Part shown: in pieces, positions 18,717 through 27,363 of the stretch
Layout: each line of letters opens with the position of its first letter
Position numbering within the stretch: position 1 is the stretch's first letter
NCBI RefSeq assembly: GCF_003635045.1
Contig: NZ_RBXT01000001.1
Span: 310,001-374,000, forward strand
Direction: 5' to 3'
Source: Terracoccus luteus
Lineage (GTDB): Bacteria; Actinomycetota; Actinomycetes; Actinomycetales; Dermatophilaceae
DNA length: 64,000 nucleotides
Program-made: the position numbers and the translations under genes
Notes under the pieces: model-generated
The model's input: only the letters and a program-made list of their open reading frames with translations
Told to the model about the DNA's origin: nothing
Databases searched by the model: none

Positions 18717-19732
18717 GCGACCTCGCCACGCGCGCCCCCGTCATGCAGGACGTCGCCCGGCTGGCCGGCGTCTCGCACCAGACGGTCTCGCGCGTCATCA
18801 ACAACGCGCCGAGCATCCGGCCCGCGACCCGCGACCGCGTGCTCGAGGCCATCGAGCAGCTGGGCTACCGGCCCAACACGGCCGCCCGCAGCCTCGTGCG
18901 CGGTCGCTCGGGCACCATCGGCATCATCTCGACGGAGTCGACCCTGTTCGGGCCGACGAGCGTGCACCGCACGGTCGACAAGGCCGCCCGCGACTCGGGG
19001 TTCTCGGCGAGCTCGGTGACGCTCGCGTCGGTGACGCGGGGGGACTTCGACGCCGCGGTCGAGTCGCTCATGCAGCACGCCGTCGAGGGCATCGTCGTCA
19101 TCGCGGGTCACGACGACGCGCTCGAGGTGGCTCGCTCGCGCAGCGCAGCGTTGCCCTTTGTCATCGTCGAGGGCGACCTCACGCGGGCGCGCCGCTCGGT
19201 GGGCGTCGACAACGTCGCCGGAGCCCGCATGGCGACGCAGCACCTGCTCGACCTCGGTCACACCGAGATCGCCCACGTCACGGGGCCGCTCGACTGGGCC
19301 GAGTCGCGGGCGCGATCGGACGGCTGGCGCCAGGCCATGGTCGACGCGGGTCTGCGACCGCTCGAGCCGATCACCGGCGACTGGAGCTCGGCGAGCGGCT
19401 ACGCGGCCGGGCGCCGGCTCGCCGAGAACCCCGACGTGACGGCGGTGTTCACCGCGAACGACCAGATGGCCATCGGCGTCCTGCTCGCGCTGCACGAGGC
19501 CGGTCGGGAGGTCCCGGTCGACGTCAGCGTCGTGGGGTTCGACGACGTCCCCGAGGCGGCGTACGTGATCCCGCCGCTGACGACGGTGCGCCAGGACTTC
19601 CCGGCCATCGGCCGTGCCGCCATCGGCATGCTCACCGCGGCGATCGCGGGCGAGAAGCTGCAGAAGCCGGGCCTCATCGACCCCGCGCTCGTCGTGCGAC
19701 GCAGCACGGCGTCGCCCCGACCCGACCGCTGA
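18713..19732 (+). CDS. LacI-family transcriptional regulator, probable arabinose repressor
   Basis: A 339-residue regulator with an N-terminal LacI helix-turn-helix (MQDVARLAGVSHQTVSRVIN), hinge RPNTAARSLVRGRSGTIGII and a periplasmic-binding-protein-like effector domain ending FPAIGRAAIGML. It is embedded inside the arabinose operon, between the transporter and araB, so it is autoregulated. The operator pair at 13462-13554 fits this family. Inducer is probably L-arabinose or a derivative (inference). Confidence 0.9.
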   Translation: MSDLATRAPVMQDVARLAGVSHQTVSRVINNAPSIRPATRDRVLEAIEQLGYRPNTAARSLVRGRSGTIGIISTESTLFGPTSVHRTVDKAARDSGFSASSVTLASVTRGDFDAAVESLMQHAVEGIVVIAGHDDALEVARSRSAALPFVIVEGDLTRARRSVGVDNVAGARMATQHLLDLGHTEIAHVTGPLDWAESRARSDGWRQAMVDAGLRPLEPITGDWSSASGYAAGRRLAENPDVTAVFTANDQMAIGVLLALHEAGREVPVDVSVVGFDDVPEAAYVIPPLTTVRQDFPAIGRAAIGMLTAAIAGEKLQKPGLIDPALVVRRSTASPRPDR

Positions 19733-19739
19733 GCGTCGG

Positions 19740-19802
19740 CGGGGCGGTCCGTGACCGTCCCGACGTCCGACCCTCCCCTCGTCCCCACCGTCCGACCGCC
19801 CC
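19740..19802 (+). other. possible stem-loop between regulator and araB genes
   Basis: GGGGCGGTC (19740-19748) and GACCGCCCC (19794-19802) are perfect 9-bp inverted arms around 45 nt inside the 92-bp gap; could modulate read-through into araBDA. The ribosome site CAGGAG lies just before araB. Confidence 0.35.
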
Positions 19803-19824
19803 GAAGCAGCAGGAGACCGCCGCC

Positions 19825-21660
19825 ATGACGACCGCCGCGCCGAGCACGACCACCGCCCAGAACGGCCGCAGCCGTGACACCTACGTCGTCGGCGTCGACT
19901 ACGGCACGCTGTCGGGACGGGCTCTCGTCGTCCGGGTCGCCGACGGTGCCGAGGTCGGCACGGCCGTTTACGAGTACGGCCACGCCGTCGTCACCGACCG
20001 CCTGCCGACCGGGGGCCCGGCCCTGCCGCCGGAGTGGGCCCTGCAGGTCCCCGACGACTACCGCGACGTGCTGCGCCACGCCGTCCCCGACGCGGTCGCG
20101 GCCGCGGGCATCGACCCCGCCGACGTCGTCGGCATCGCCACCGACTTCACGGCCTGCACCGTGCTGCCGACGACGGGTGACGGCGTACCCCTCTGCGAGA
20201 CGGAGCGGTTCGCGTCGCGGCCGCACGCCTGGGTCAAGCTCTGGCGCCACCACGCCGCCCAGGGTCAGGCCGACCGCATCAACACCCTCGCGGCCGAGCG
20301 CGGCGAGGCCTGGCTGCCCCGCTACGGCGGGCTCATCAGCTCGGAGTGGGAGTTCGCCAAGGCGCTCCAGGTGCTCGAGGAGGACCCCGAGGTCTACGAG
20401 GCCACGGACCACTGGGTCGAGGCCGCCGACTGGATCGTCTGGCAGCTGTGCGGGACGTACGTCCGCAACGCGTGCACCGCCGGGTACAAGGGGATCCTGC
20501 AGGACGGCGCCTACCCCACGCGCGACTTCCTCGCCGCCCTCAACCCCGACTTCGAGGGCTTCGTCGACGACAAGCTCGACCACCCGATCGGCGCGCTGGG
20601 CGCCGTCGCCGGACGTCTCACCGCCGAGGCCTCCCGCTGGACGGGCCTGCCGGAGGGCATCGCCGTGGCCGTCGGCAACGTCGACGCACACGTCACCGCC
20701 CCCGCCGCGCAGGCCACCGAGCCCGGCCAGATGGTGGCCATCATGGGCACCTCGACCTGCCACGTCATGAACAGCGACGTGCTCCGCGAGGTCCCCGGCA
20801 TGTGTGGCGTCGTCGACGGGGGCATCGTCGACGGACGCTGGGGCTACGAGGCCGGGCAGTCGGGGGTGGGCGACATCTTCGGCTGGTTCGTCAAGACCGG
20901 GGTGCCGCCCGAGTACGTCACTGCTGCAGGGGAGTCCGGTGTCTCGGTGCACGAGCACCTCACGGCGCTGGCGGCGCGTCAGGAGGTCGGCGAGCACGGC
21001 CTCGTCGCCCTCGACTGGCACAGCGGCAACAGGTCGGTGCTCGTCGACCACGAGCTGTCCGGGCTCGTCGTCGGGCAGACCCTGGCCACGCGCCCCGAGG
21101 ACACCTACCGGGCCCTGCTCGAGTCGACGGCCTTCGGCACGCGCACCATCCTCGAGACGTTCCGCGAGAGCGGGGTGCCGGTCGAGGAGCTCGTCATCGC
21201 CGGAGGGCTGGCGAAGAACCGCCTCCTCATGCAGATCTACGCCGACGTGACCCGGCTGCCCCTCTCGCTCATCGGGTCCGAGCAGGGCCCCGCCCTCGGG
21301 TCGGCCATCCACGCGGCCGTCGCCGCCGGCTGCTACCCCGACGTGACGACGGCGGCCCGCCACATGGGTCGCGTGCAGCGGGCAGCCTTCGTGCCCGACG
21401 AGGCACGGGCCGCGGCCTACGACTCGCTCTACGCCGAGTACCGCACGCTGCACGACCACTTCGGTCGCGGCGGAAACGACGTCATGAAGCGCCTCAAGGG
21501 TCTGCGTCGTGAGGCGGTGGCCCGCCGTGCGGAGACGGGCGGGGCGCACGAGGCCGGCGACCCGGCATCCGGCTCTGCCGAGGTGAACTCGACTGCCACG
21601 ACGTCGAGCTCGGATGCCGACGTGGCCAGGTCGGGCGAGCGTGTGGAGGTGGGCGCGTGA
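19825..21660 (+). CDS. araB: ribulokinase
   Basis: A 611-residue FGGY-family kinase that phosphorylates L-ribulose to L-ribulose 5-phosphate. N-terminal ATPase fold VVGVDYGTLSGRALVVR, then ATDFTACTVLPTT, GTSTCHVMNSDVLREVPGMC, LDWHSGNRSVLVD and the C-terminal IAGGLAKNRLLMQIYADV. About 45 residues longer than typical AraB; the extra C-terminus after MKRLKGLRREAV is low-complexity and its DNA holds two GGATGCC motifs (21564, 21612). Its stop overlaps the GTG of araD. Confidence 0.97.
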   Translation: MTTAAPSTTTAQNGRSRDTYVVGVDYGTLSGRALVVRVADGAEVGTAVYEYGHAVVTDRLPTGGPALPPEWALQVPDDYRDVLRHAVPDAVAAAGIDPADVVGIATDFTACTVLPTTGDGVPLCETERFASRPHAWVKLWRHHAAQGQADRINTLAAERGEAWLPRYGGLISSEWEFAKALQVLEEDPEVYEATDHWVEAADWIVWQLCGTYVRNACTAGYKGILQDGAYPTRDFLAALNPDFEGFVDDKLDHPIGALGAVAGRLTAEASRWTGLPEGIAVAVGNVDAHVTAPAAQATEPGQMVAIMGTSTCHVMNSDVLREVPGMCGVVDGGIVDGRWGYEAGQSGVGDIFGWFVKTGVPPEYVTAAGESGVSVHEHLTALAARQEVGEHGLVALDWHSGNRSVLVDHELSGLVVGQTLATRPEDTYRALLESTAFGTRTILETFRESGVPVEELVIAGGLAKNRLLMQIYADVTRLPLSLIGSEQGPALGSAIHAAVAAGCYPDVTTAARHMGRVQRAAFVPDEARAAAYDSLYAEYRTLHDHFGRGGNDVMKRLKGLRREAVARRAETGGAHEAGDPASGSAEVNSTATTSSSDADVARSGERVEVGA

Positions 21661-22340
21661 CCCTCACCGTCACCGCGGACGTCCGCGAGACCGTCGCCGG
21701 CCTGCGGCGCGACGTCGCCCGCCTGCACGGCGAGCTCACCCGCTACGCGCTGGTCGTGTGGACCGCCGGAAACGTCTCGGCCCGGGTGCCGGGGCACGAC
21801 CTCATGGTCATCAAGCCGAGCGGGGTGTCCTACGACGACCTGACGCCGGAGAACATGGTGGTCTGTGACCTGCACGGGCGGGTCGTCGAGGGGGAGCACG
21901 CGCCCTCCAGCGACACCGACGCGCAGGCCTACGTCTACCGGGAGATGCCCCACGTCGGCGGCGTCGTGCACACGCACTCGACGTACGCGACGGCGTGGGC
22001 CTCGCGCGGCGAGCCCATCCCGTGCGTGCTGACGATGATGGCCGACGAGTTCGGCGGTGCGGTGCCGGTCGGCCCGTTCGCCCTCATCGGCGACGACTCG
22101 ATCGGGCGCGGGATCGTCGAGACGCTGCGCGTGAGCCGTTCGCCGGCGGTGCTCATGCGCAACCACGGCGTCTTCACCGTCGGCCGCGACGCCCGGGCCG
22201 CCGTCAAGGCCGCCGTCATGTGCGAGGACGTCGCCCGCACCGTGCACATCGCCCGCCAGCTCGGGGAGCCGCTCGCCATCGGGCAGTCCGACGTCGACTC
22301 CCTGTTCGACCGCTACCAGAACGTCTACGGCCAGCGCTGA
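21657..22340 (+). CDS. araD: L-ribulose-5-phosphate 4-epimerase
   Basis: A 227-residue class II aldolase-family epimerase that converts L-ribulose 5-phosphate to D-xylulose 5-phosphate. Visible: SGNVSAR-like segment TAGNVSARVPGHDLMVIKP, the zinc ligands HTHSTYATAW and the later His in RNHGVFTVGRD, and a C-terminal YQNVYGQR as in known AraD proteins. The length is normal for the family. Confidence 0.97.
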   Translation: MTLTVTADVRETVAGLRRDVARLHGELTRYALVVWTAGNVSARVPGHDLMVIKPSGVSYDDLTPENMVVCDLHGRVVEGEHAPSSDTDAQAYVYREMPHVGGVVHTHSTYATAWASRGEPIPCVLTMMADEFGGAVPVGPFALIGDDSIGRGIVETLRVSRSPAVLMRNHGVFTVGRDARAAVKAAVMCEDVARTVHIARQLGEPLAIGQSDVDSLFDRYQNVYGQR

Positions 22341-22364
22341 CGCGCGGCCCACGAGGAGACCACG

Positions 22365-23930
22365 ATGACCACACCCGGCACCCCTTCCAGCCACGCGGGC
22401 GGCTCGAGCCAGAGGGGTAGCCTCGACGCCCCCGTCGACAGCCGGGAGGTGTGGTTCCTCACCGGCAGCCAGCACCTCTACGGCGAGGAGACGCTGCGCC
22501 AGGTCGCCGAGCAGTCGCAGGCCATCGCCAAGGAGCTCGACGCGGCGGGCGCCCTGCCGGCCCGGGTGGTGTGGAAGCCGATCCTCACCGACTCCGTCGC
22601 CATCCACCGCGTCATGCTCGACGCCAACGCCGCGGACGCGTGCGTCGGCGTCATCACGTGGATGCACACGTTCTCGCCGGCGAAGATGTGGATCACGGGC
22701 CTCGACGCGCTGCGCAAGCCGATGCTGCACCTGCACACGCAGGCCGGCGCCGAGCTGCCGTGGTCGAGCATCGACATGGACTTCATGAACCTCAACCAGG
22801 CCGCCCACGGCGACCGGGAGTTCGGCTTCGTCGGGGCGCGGCTCGGGGTGGCCCGCAAGGTCGTCGCCGGACACGTGAGCAACCCGGTGGTCGTCGAGCG
22901 GGTCGCCGCGTGGGCCCGGGCCGCCGTCGGGGTGACGGCACTGCGGACGATGCGACTGGCCCGGTTCGGCGACAACATGCGCGACGTCGCCGTCACCGAG
23001 GGCGACAAGGTGGAGGCCCAGCTGCGGTTCGGGGTGTCGGTCAACACCTACGGCGTCAACGACCTCGCCGCGGTCGTCGACGAGGTCGGCGACGGCGAGA
23101 TCGACGCCCTGGCCCGCGACTACGAGCAGGAGTACGCCGTCGCGCCCGAGCTGCGCCGCGGCGGCGAGCGCCACGAGTCGCTGCGCTACGGCGCCCGCAT
23201 CGAGCTGGGGCTGCGGCAGTTCCTCACCGAGGGCGGCTTCACCGCGTTCACGACGAACTTCGAGGACCTCGGCGGCCTGCGCCAGCTGCCCGGCCTCGCC
23301 GTGCAGCGGCTCATGGCCGACGGCTACGGCTTCGGCGGCGAGGGCGACTGGAAGACCTCGGTGCTGCTGCGCACGTCGAAGGCGATGGCGCAGGGCCGCC
23401 CCGGTGGGACGAGCTTCATGGAGGACTACACGTACCACCTCGTGCCCGGCGAGGAGAAGATCCTCGGGGCGCACATGCTCGAGGTCTGCCCGAGCATCGC
23501 GGGCGCCCGCCCGTCGCTCGAGGTGCACCCCCTCGGCATCGGAGGCCGGGAGGACCCGGTGCGCCTGCGCTTCACGGCCGCGCCCGGTGAGGGCGTCGTC
23601 GTGGGCATGAGCGACCTCGGTGGGCGGTTCCGGCTGACGCTCAACGAGATCGACGTCGTCGAGCCCGACGAGGCGCTGCCCCGGCTGCCCGTCGCGTGTG
23701 CCGTGTGGGAGCCGCGTCCGTCGCTGTCGACCTCGACGGAGTCGTGGCTGCTCGCCGGCGCCCCTCACCACACCGTGCTCTCGACCGCGCTGCGCACCGA
23801 GGAGTACCGCGACCTCGCCGAGATGGTCTCGACCGAGCTCGTGGTCATCGACGCCGACACGACGCCGACGAGCCTGCGCCAGGAGCTGCGCTGGAGCGCC
23901 GCCTACCACCGCCTCGCCGCCCGCCTCTGA
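22365..23930 (+). CDS. araA: L-arabinose isomerase
   Basis: A 521-residue isomerase (L-arabinose to L-ribulose), the first step of the pathway. Recognised by [91 protein letters not shown] and the C-terminal [11 protein letters not shown]. About 25 extra residues at the N-terminus. Spaced 24 nt after araD with CACGAGGAG as ribosome site; last gene of the operon. Confidence 0.97.
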   Translation: MTTPGTPSSHAGGSSQRGSLDAPVDSREVWFLTGSQHLYGEETLRQVAEQSQAIAKELDAAGALPARVVWKPILTDSVAIHRVMLDANAADACVGVITWMHTFSPAKMWITGLDALRKPMLHLHTQAGAELPWSSIDMDFMNLNQAAHGDREFGFVGARLGVARKVVAGHVSNPVVVERVAAWARAAVGVTALRTMRLARFGDNMRDVAVTEGDKVEAQLRFGVSVNTYGVNDLAAVVDEVGDGEIDALARDYEQEYAVAPELRRGGERHESLRYGARIELGLRQFLTEGGFTAFTTNFEDLGGLRQLPGLAVQRLMADGYGFGGEGDWKTSVLLRTSKAMAQGRPGGTSFMEDYTYHLVPGEEKILGAHMLEVCPSIAGARPSLEVHPLGIGGREDPVRLRFTAAPGEGVVVGMSDLGGRFRLTLNEIDVVEPDEALPRLPVACAVWEPRPSLSTSTESWLLAGAPHHTVLSTALRTEEYRDLAEMVSTELVVIDADTTPTSLRQELRWSAAYHRLAARL

Positions 23931-23941
23931 GGCCCGGCCAC

Positions 23942-24005
23942 CCGGCATCCGGTGGAGGTACGCGCTCGCGCTGGGTCGCGACGGGTCACCTCCACCGGAT
24001 GCCGG
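23942..24005. repeat. intergenic hairpin element, copy 1 (GGTGGAGGTG family)
   Basis: Perfect 18-bp arms CCGGCATCCGGTGGAGGT and ACCTCCACCGGATGCCGG. In the family alignment the outer stem encloses exactly 26 nt, which contain an inner stem TCGCG/CGCGA. Lies just past the araA stop, so it may also terminate the arabinose operon. Confidence 0.8.
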
Positions 24006-24040
24006 TGGGGATAGCCTGTGGGTCCGACGGAGGGGGAGCG

Positions 24041-24349
24041 ATGCGCACGGTGAGGACGTCCGGCCTGCTGGCCGCGCTGCTCGCCGCGGTCGCGATGCTG
24101 CTCGTCAGCCTGCTCCCGTCGGCGGTGGCCGACCCGTCGACGGCCGGTGCTCCTGCTGCGCTCGCCGCGGTGGCCGTTCTCGTGGCCCTGGCCGTCGTCG
24201 CACGGCGACCGGCCTTGGCGCCGTTGGTCGCCCGGTACCGACCCGGCGGCACGGGCGCCGGCGACGAGGTCGAGGCGCCGACCGCCTACTGGTGCGCGGT
24301 GCCGGTGACGCGACGCCCCTCCCGACCGCGGGCTCCGGGTCTGGGCTGA
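24041..24349 (+). CDS. DUF6412-like small membrane protein
   Basis: A 102-residue protein with two hydrophobic helices (LLAALLAAVAMLLVSLLP and AALAAVAVLVALAVVARR) and a short tail with a Cys (TAYWCAVPVTRRPSRP). GGGGGAG precedes ATG 24041. Proteins of this size beside a YidC-type gene are seen in actinobacteria as DUF6412; I recall that from context and cannot verify it. It may be a partner of the insertase encoded next. Confidence 0.65.
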   Translation: MRTVRTSGLLAALLAAVAMLLVSLLPSAVADPSTAGAPAALAAVAVLVALAVVARRPALAPLVARYRPGGTGAGDEVEAPTAYWCAVPVTRRPSRPRAPGLG

Positions 24350-24442
24350 CCGCCGCGTCGTGTACGACGACGTGGCGGGCCGCTGCCCTCACCCCTCGCC
24401 GTGCGCCATCTCGTGCGTGCGGCCCGCCAGACGGAGCCACCC

Positions 24443-25249
24443 ATGCCTGACCTGCTGTCCCCCTTCACGTCCACCGTAGCCGCCGCGCTGGCCGGCACCC
24501 ATTCGCTCGCCGAGGCGCTCGGGCTGCCGCCCGGGTCCGCGGCGGCCTGGCTGCTCGCCCTCGCCCTGCTCGTCGTCGCGGTGCGCGGCGCCCTGCTGCC
24601 GCTCGTGCTCCGGTCGGTGCGCACGACCCACGCGCGGGCCCGAGCCACGCCCCAGCTCACCGCGCTCACCCGCCGCTACGAGGGGCGGCGCGACCTCGAG
24701 AGCCTGCAGGCCCTGCAGCGCGAGCGGCGGGACGTCCACGCCGAGCACGGCATCTCGCGGTGGAGCCTCGCCCCGGCGCTGTTGCAGCTGCCGCTCGTGT
24801 ACGCGCTGTACCGCGTCGTGTCCGACCTCGCCGCGGGTCACGCCGTGGGGCTGCTCGACGCCGGGCTCGTCGCCTCCGCCGGCGCGGCCTCGGTCGCAGG
24901 CCTGACGGTGACCGCCCGGCTCGGCGACGCCTTCGCCCGCGACTGGCGCTCGGGGGCGGTGCTGCTCGGGCTCGCCCTCCTCGCCGGGGCGCTCAGCTTC
25001 GCCACCTCGCGCTGGTTCACGCTGCCCCTGACCGACCTGTCCGCCGGGCCGGCGCTCGCGGCGAACGTCAGCGCACTCATGCCGTGGCTGGGCCTGGTCG
25101 GCATCCTCGCCGCCGCGGCCTTCGTCCCCGCCGGCGTGCTCGTCTACTGGGTCGTCAACAACGCCTGGACCTTCGCCCAGCAGGGCCTGGTCCGGCGCTT
25201 GGCCCCGACCCCGGGCTCACCCGCCGCCATCCGTCGCCTCGGGGGCTGA
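24443..25249 (+). CDS. YidC/Oxa1-family membrane protein insertase (accessory copy)
   Basis: A 268-residue Oxa1-like insertase without the large periplasmic domain of Gram-negative YidC. Helices at AAAWLLALALLVVAVRGALL, ALLQLPLVYALYRVV, ALMPWLGLVGILAAAAF and VLVYWVVNNAWTFAQQ; the WVVNNAWTFAQQ end is characteristic. The positively charged loop RRYEGRRDLESLQALQRERR matches the cytosolic loop of the family. The housekeeping YidC normally sits near rnpA-dnaA, so this is probably a second, specialised insertase. Confidence 0.88.
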   Translation: MPDLLSPFTSTVAAALAGTHSLAEALGLPPGSAAAWLLALALLVVAVRGALLPLVLRSVRTTHARARATPQLTALTRRYEGRRDLESLQALQRERRDVHAEHGISRWSLAPALLQLPLVYALYRVVSDLAAGHAVGLLDAGLVASAGAASVAGLTVTARLGDAFARDWRSGAVLLGLALLAGALSFATSRWFTLPLTDLSAGPALAANVSALMPWLGLVGILAAAAFVPAGVLVYWVVNNAWTFAQQGLVRRLAPTPGSPAAIRRLGG

Positions 25250-25260
25250 CCCGGCCGCCT

Positions 25261-25314
25261 CGGCATCCGGTGGAGGTGGTGCGTCGCGCTCAACCGCGGC
25301 GTATCACCTCGACC
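25261..25314. repeat. intergenic hairpin element, copy 2 (GGTGGAGGTG family)
   Basis: Left arm CGGCATCCGGTGGAGGTG, right arm CACCTCGACC (one mismatch), separated by exactly 26 nt that themselves pair for about 10 positions with G-T wobbles. Confidence 0.7.
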
Positions 25315-25322
25315 CGGGCGGG

Positions 25323-25377
25323 CCGGCATCCGGTGGAGGTGTTCGGCGACCGCGGACGGTCGCGGATCACCTCCACC
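25323..25377. repeat. intergenic hairpin element, copy 3 (GGTGGAGGTG family)
   Basis: Left arm CCGGCATCCGGTGGAGGTG, right arm CACCTCCACC, again exactly 26 nt apart; the inner stem is GCGACCG/CGGTCGC with loop CGGA. In direct tandem with copy 2. Confidence 0.8.
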
Positions 25378-25435
25378 CGCAGGCCCGGGGGCCGCCCGGC
25401 GGGTGAGACCCCGCCGCTGGGGGCAGACTGGGGGA

Positions 25436-26695
25436 GTGACCACCATCGACCTGTCGAGCGCCGTCGAGACGAACTGGGCCGGCAACCACCGCTACCGTGC
25501 CCGCCGCATCGAGCACCCCCGCACCGTCGAGCAGGTGCAGCACCTCGTCGCTGCCGAGCCGCGCGTGCGGGCCCTCGGCTCGCGCCACTCGTTCACCGAC
25601 ATCACCGACACCGACGGGGTGCTCGTCTCGCTCGCCGACCTGCCGACGACGGTCGAGGTGGATGCCGGGTCGCGCACCGCCCGCGTCACCGGCCTCGCCG
25701 CCTACGGTGACGTCGCCCGCGCCCTGCAGGCGCAGGGCTGGGCGCTGCCGAACCTCGCGTCGCTGCCGCACATCTCCGTCGCCGGGGCCGTCGCGACGGG
25801 CACGCACGGGTCGGGCGACCGCAACGGCTCGCTGGCCACGGCCGTCGCCGCCCTCGAGGTCGTGCGCCCCGACGGCTCCCTCGTGCGCATCGCCCGCGGC
25901 GAGCCCGACTTCGACGGCAGCGTCGTGTCACTCGGCGCCCTCGGTGTCGTCGTCGCCCTGACCCTCGACGTCGAGCCGACCTACACCGTCAACCAGCGCG
26001 TCTTCACCGGGCTGGGCTGGGACACCGTCGTCGAGCACTACGACGCCATTACGGCATCCGCCTACAGCGTCAGCCTGTTCACCCACTGGGGCGACGGCGG
26101 CGTCGAGCAGGTGTGGCTGAAGTCGCGCGGCGACGACGGCCCCGCCGACTTCCACGACGCCCTGCCGGCGGGGGCGACGATGCACATGCTCGACGGCGGC
26201 GACACACGCGCCGTGAGCGCCCAGCTCGGGGAGCCGGGCCCGTGGCTCGACCGCCTCACGCACTTCCGCATGGAGTTCACGCCGAGTCGCGGTGAGGAGC
26301 TGCAGAGCGAGTACCTCGTCCCGCGCGACCGCGCCGTCGAGGCGATCGAGGTCATGCGCGGTCTCGGCGAGCGCATCGCCCCGCTGCTGCAGGTGTGCGA
26401 GCTGCGCACCGTGGCCGCCGACGACCTGTGGCTGAGCAGCTCGTACGGCACCGACGTGACGGCCTTCCACTTCACGTGGAACCGCGACGTCGACGGCGTC
26501 TACGCGGTGCTGCCCGCCATCGAGGAGGGCCTGCTGCCGCTCGGGGCGCGACCCCACTGGGGCAAGTGCTTCGCCGCGGATGCCGGTGCGCTCGCCCCGC
26601 TGTACCCGCGGTTCGGCGACTTCCTCGCCCTGCGCGACCGGGTCGACCCCGACCGCGTCTTCGGCAACACCTTCCTCGACCGCGTGCTGGGCTGA
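25436..26695 (+). CDS. alditol (xylitol/sorbitol) oxidase-like FAD enzyme
   Basis: A 419-residue VAO-type flavoprotein close to the alditol oxidase AldO of Streptomyces: ETNWAGNHRYRAR, RVRALGSRHSFTDI (His51 at the covalent-FAD position), LPHISVAGAVATGTHGSG, SLGALGVVVALTLDVEP, YSVSLFTHWGDGG, ARPHWGKCFAADAG. It would oxidise polyols at C1 to aldoses with O2, producing H2O2. GTG 25436 gives the AldO length; CAGACT ends 6 nt before it, so the mRNA is probably leaderless. Related lactone oxidases are the alternative. Confidence 0.88.
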   Translation: MTTIDLSSAVETNWAGNHRYRARRIEHPRTVEQVQHLVAAEPRVRALGSRHSFTDITDTDGVLVSLADLPTTVEVDAGSRTARVTGLAAYGDVARALQAQGWALPNLASLPHISVAGAVATGTHGSGDRNGSLATAVAALEVVRPDGSLVRIARGEPDFDGSVVSLGALGVVVALTLDVEPTYTVNQRVFTGLGWDTVVEHYDAITASAYSVSLFTHWGDGGVEQVWLKSRGDDGPADFHDALPAGATMHMLDGGDTRAVSAQLGEPGPWLDRLTHFRMEFTPSRGEELQSEYLVPRDRAVEAIEVMRGLGERIAPLLQVCELRTVAADDLWLSSSYGTDVTAFHFTWNRDVDGVYAVLPAIEEGLLPLGARPHWGKCFAADAGALAPLYPRFGDFLALRDRVDPDRVFGNTFLDRVLG

Positions 26696-26744
26696 CCCGA
26701 GCCGGGACGGATCGTCCGGCCCGACCCGGCCGCCGCGGGGCGGC

Positions 26745-27278
26745 TCAGAAGTCGCCGGCCGCCTGACGCAACCGGCCCAGGACGTCGACGAGGTCGCGCA
26801 GGTCGTCGTCGCCGAGGTCGGGCTGCTCGAACACCTCGGCGTTGAGGGCGGCGGTGGCGCGCTCCGCGAGGGTGCGACCGGCCGGCGTCAGCGCGACGAT
26901 GAGCGCGCGGCGGTCGTCGGGGTGCGCCGAGCGCGAGACGAGACCGGCGTCCTGGAGGCGGTCGACGGCGTTGGTGACGCTCGTGGGGTGCACCTGGAGG
27001 CGGGACGCGATGACCTTCATCGGCAGCGAGCCGCGGCGGCTGAAGCGCAGCAGCATGAGCACCTCGTACCGGGCGAAGGTGACCCGGAAGGGGCGCAGCG
27101 TCGCCTCGACGCGGGCGAGCACGATCTGGTGCGCCCGCATGAGCGAGGTCACCGCGGCCATACCGTCGGCCGCCGCCGCCCACCCCTGCCCGACCCACTG
27201 CTCGCGGGCGGCCGCGATGGGGTCGAAGGCGAGCCGCGGGGCGGCCTCACCCGTCTCGACGCGGGGCTCGGCGGTCAT
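26745..27278 (-). CDS. MarR-family transcriptional regulator
   Basis: A 177-residue winged-helix regulator: LRPFRVTFARYEVLMLLRFS, recognition helix region VHPTSVTNAVDRLQDAGLVSR and wing HPDDRRALIVALTPAGR. ATG 27278 is preferred over 27314 because TACGAT (antisense of 27285-27290) lies 6 nt before it, a leaderless layout. It is divergent from icmF, and an imperfect palindrome ATTGACGTCCAT overlaps the icmF -35 box, so it probably controls icmF. Confidence 0.88.
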   Translation of the reverse strand: MTAEPRVETGEAAPRLAFDPIAAAREQWVGQGWAAAADGMAAVTSLMRAHQIVLARVEATLRPFRVTFARYEVLMLLRFSRRGSLPMKVIASRLQVHPTSVTNAVDRLQDAGLVSRSAHPDDRRALIVALTPAGRTLAERATAALNAEVFEQPDLGDDDLRDLVDVLGRLRQAAGDF

Positions 27279-27302
27279 CCGCCCATCGTAGGGGGGCGTC
27301 AC

Positions 27303-27333
27303 ATTGACGTCCATTAATCGGAAGTCCTACTGT
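27303..27333 (+). promoter_or_regulatory. icmF promoter with overlapping palindrome
   Basis: TTGACG (27304-27309), 18-bp spacer, TACTGT (27328-27333). The near-palindrome ATTGACGTCCAT (27303-27314) covers the -35 box and is a candidate MarR operator. Confidence 0.65.
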
Positions 27334-27363
27334 TTTGGGGTCGACGACGCACCGGAGGAAGCC

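Noticed and set aside
25403-25435. Extra N-terminal codons of the alditol oxidase
   Set aside because: GTG 25436 gives the known AldO length and has a leaderless-type promoter; the upstream start overlaps the hairpin repeat region.
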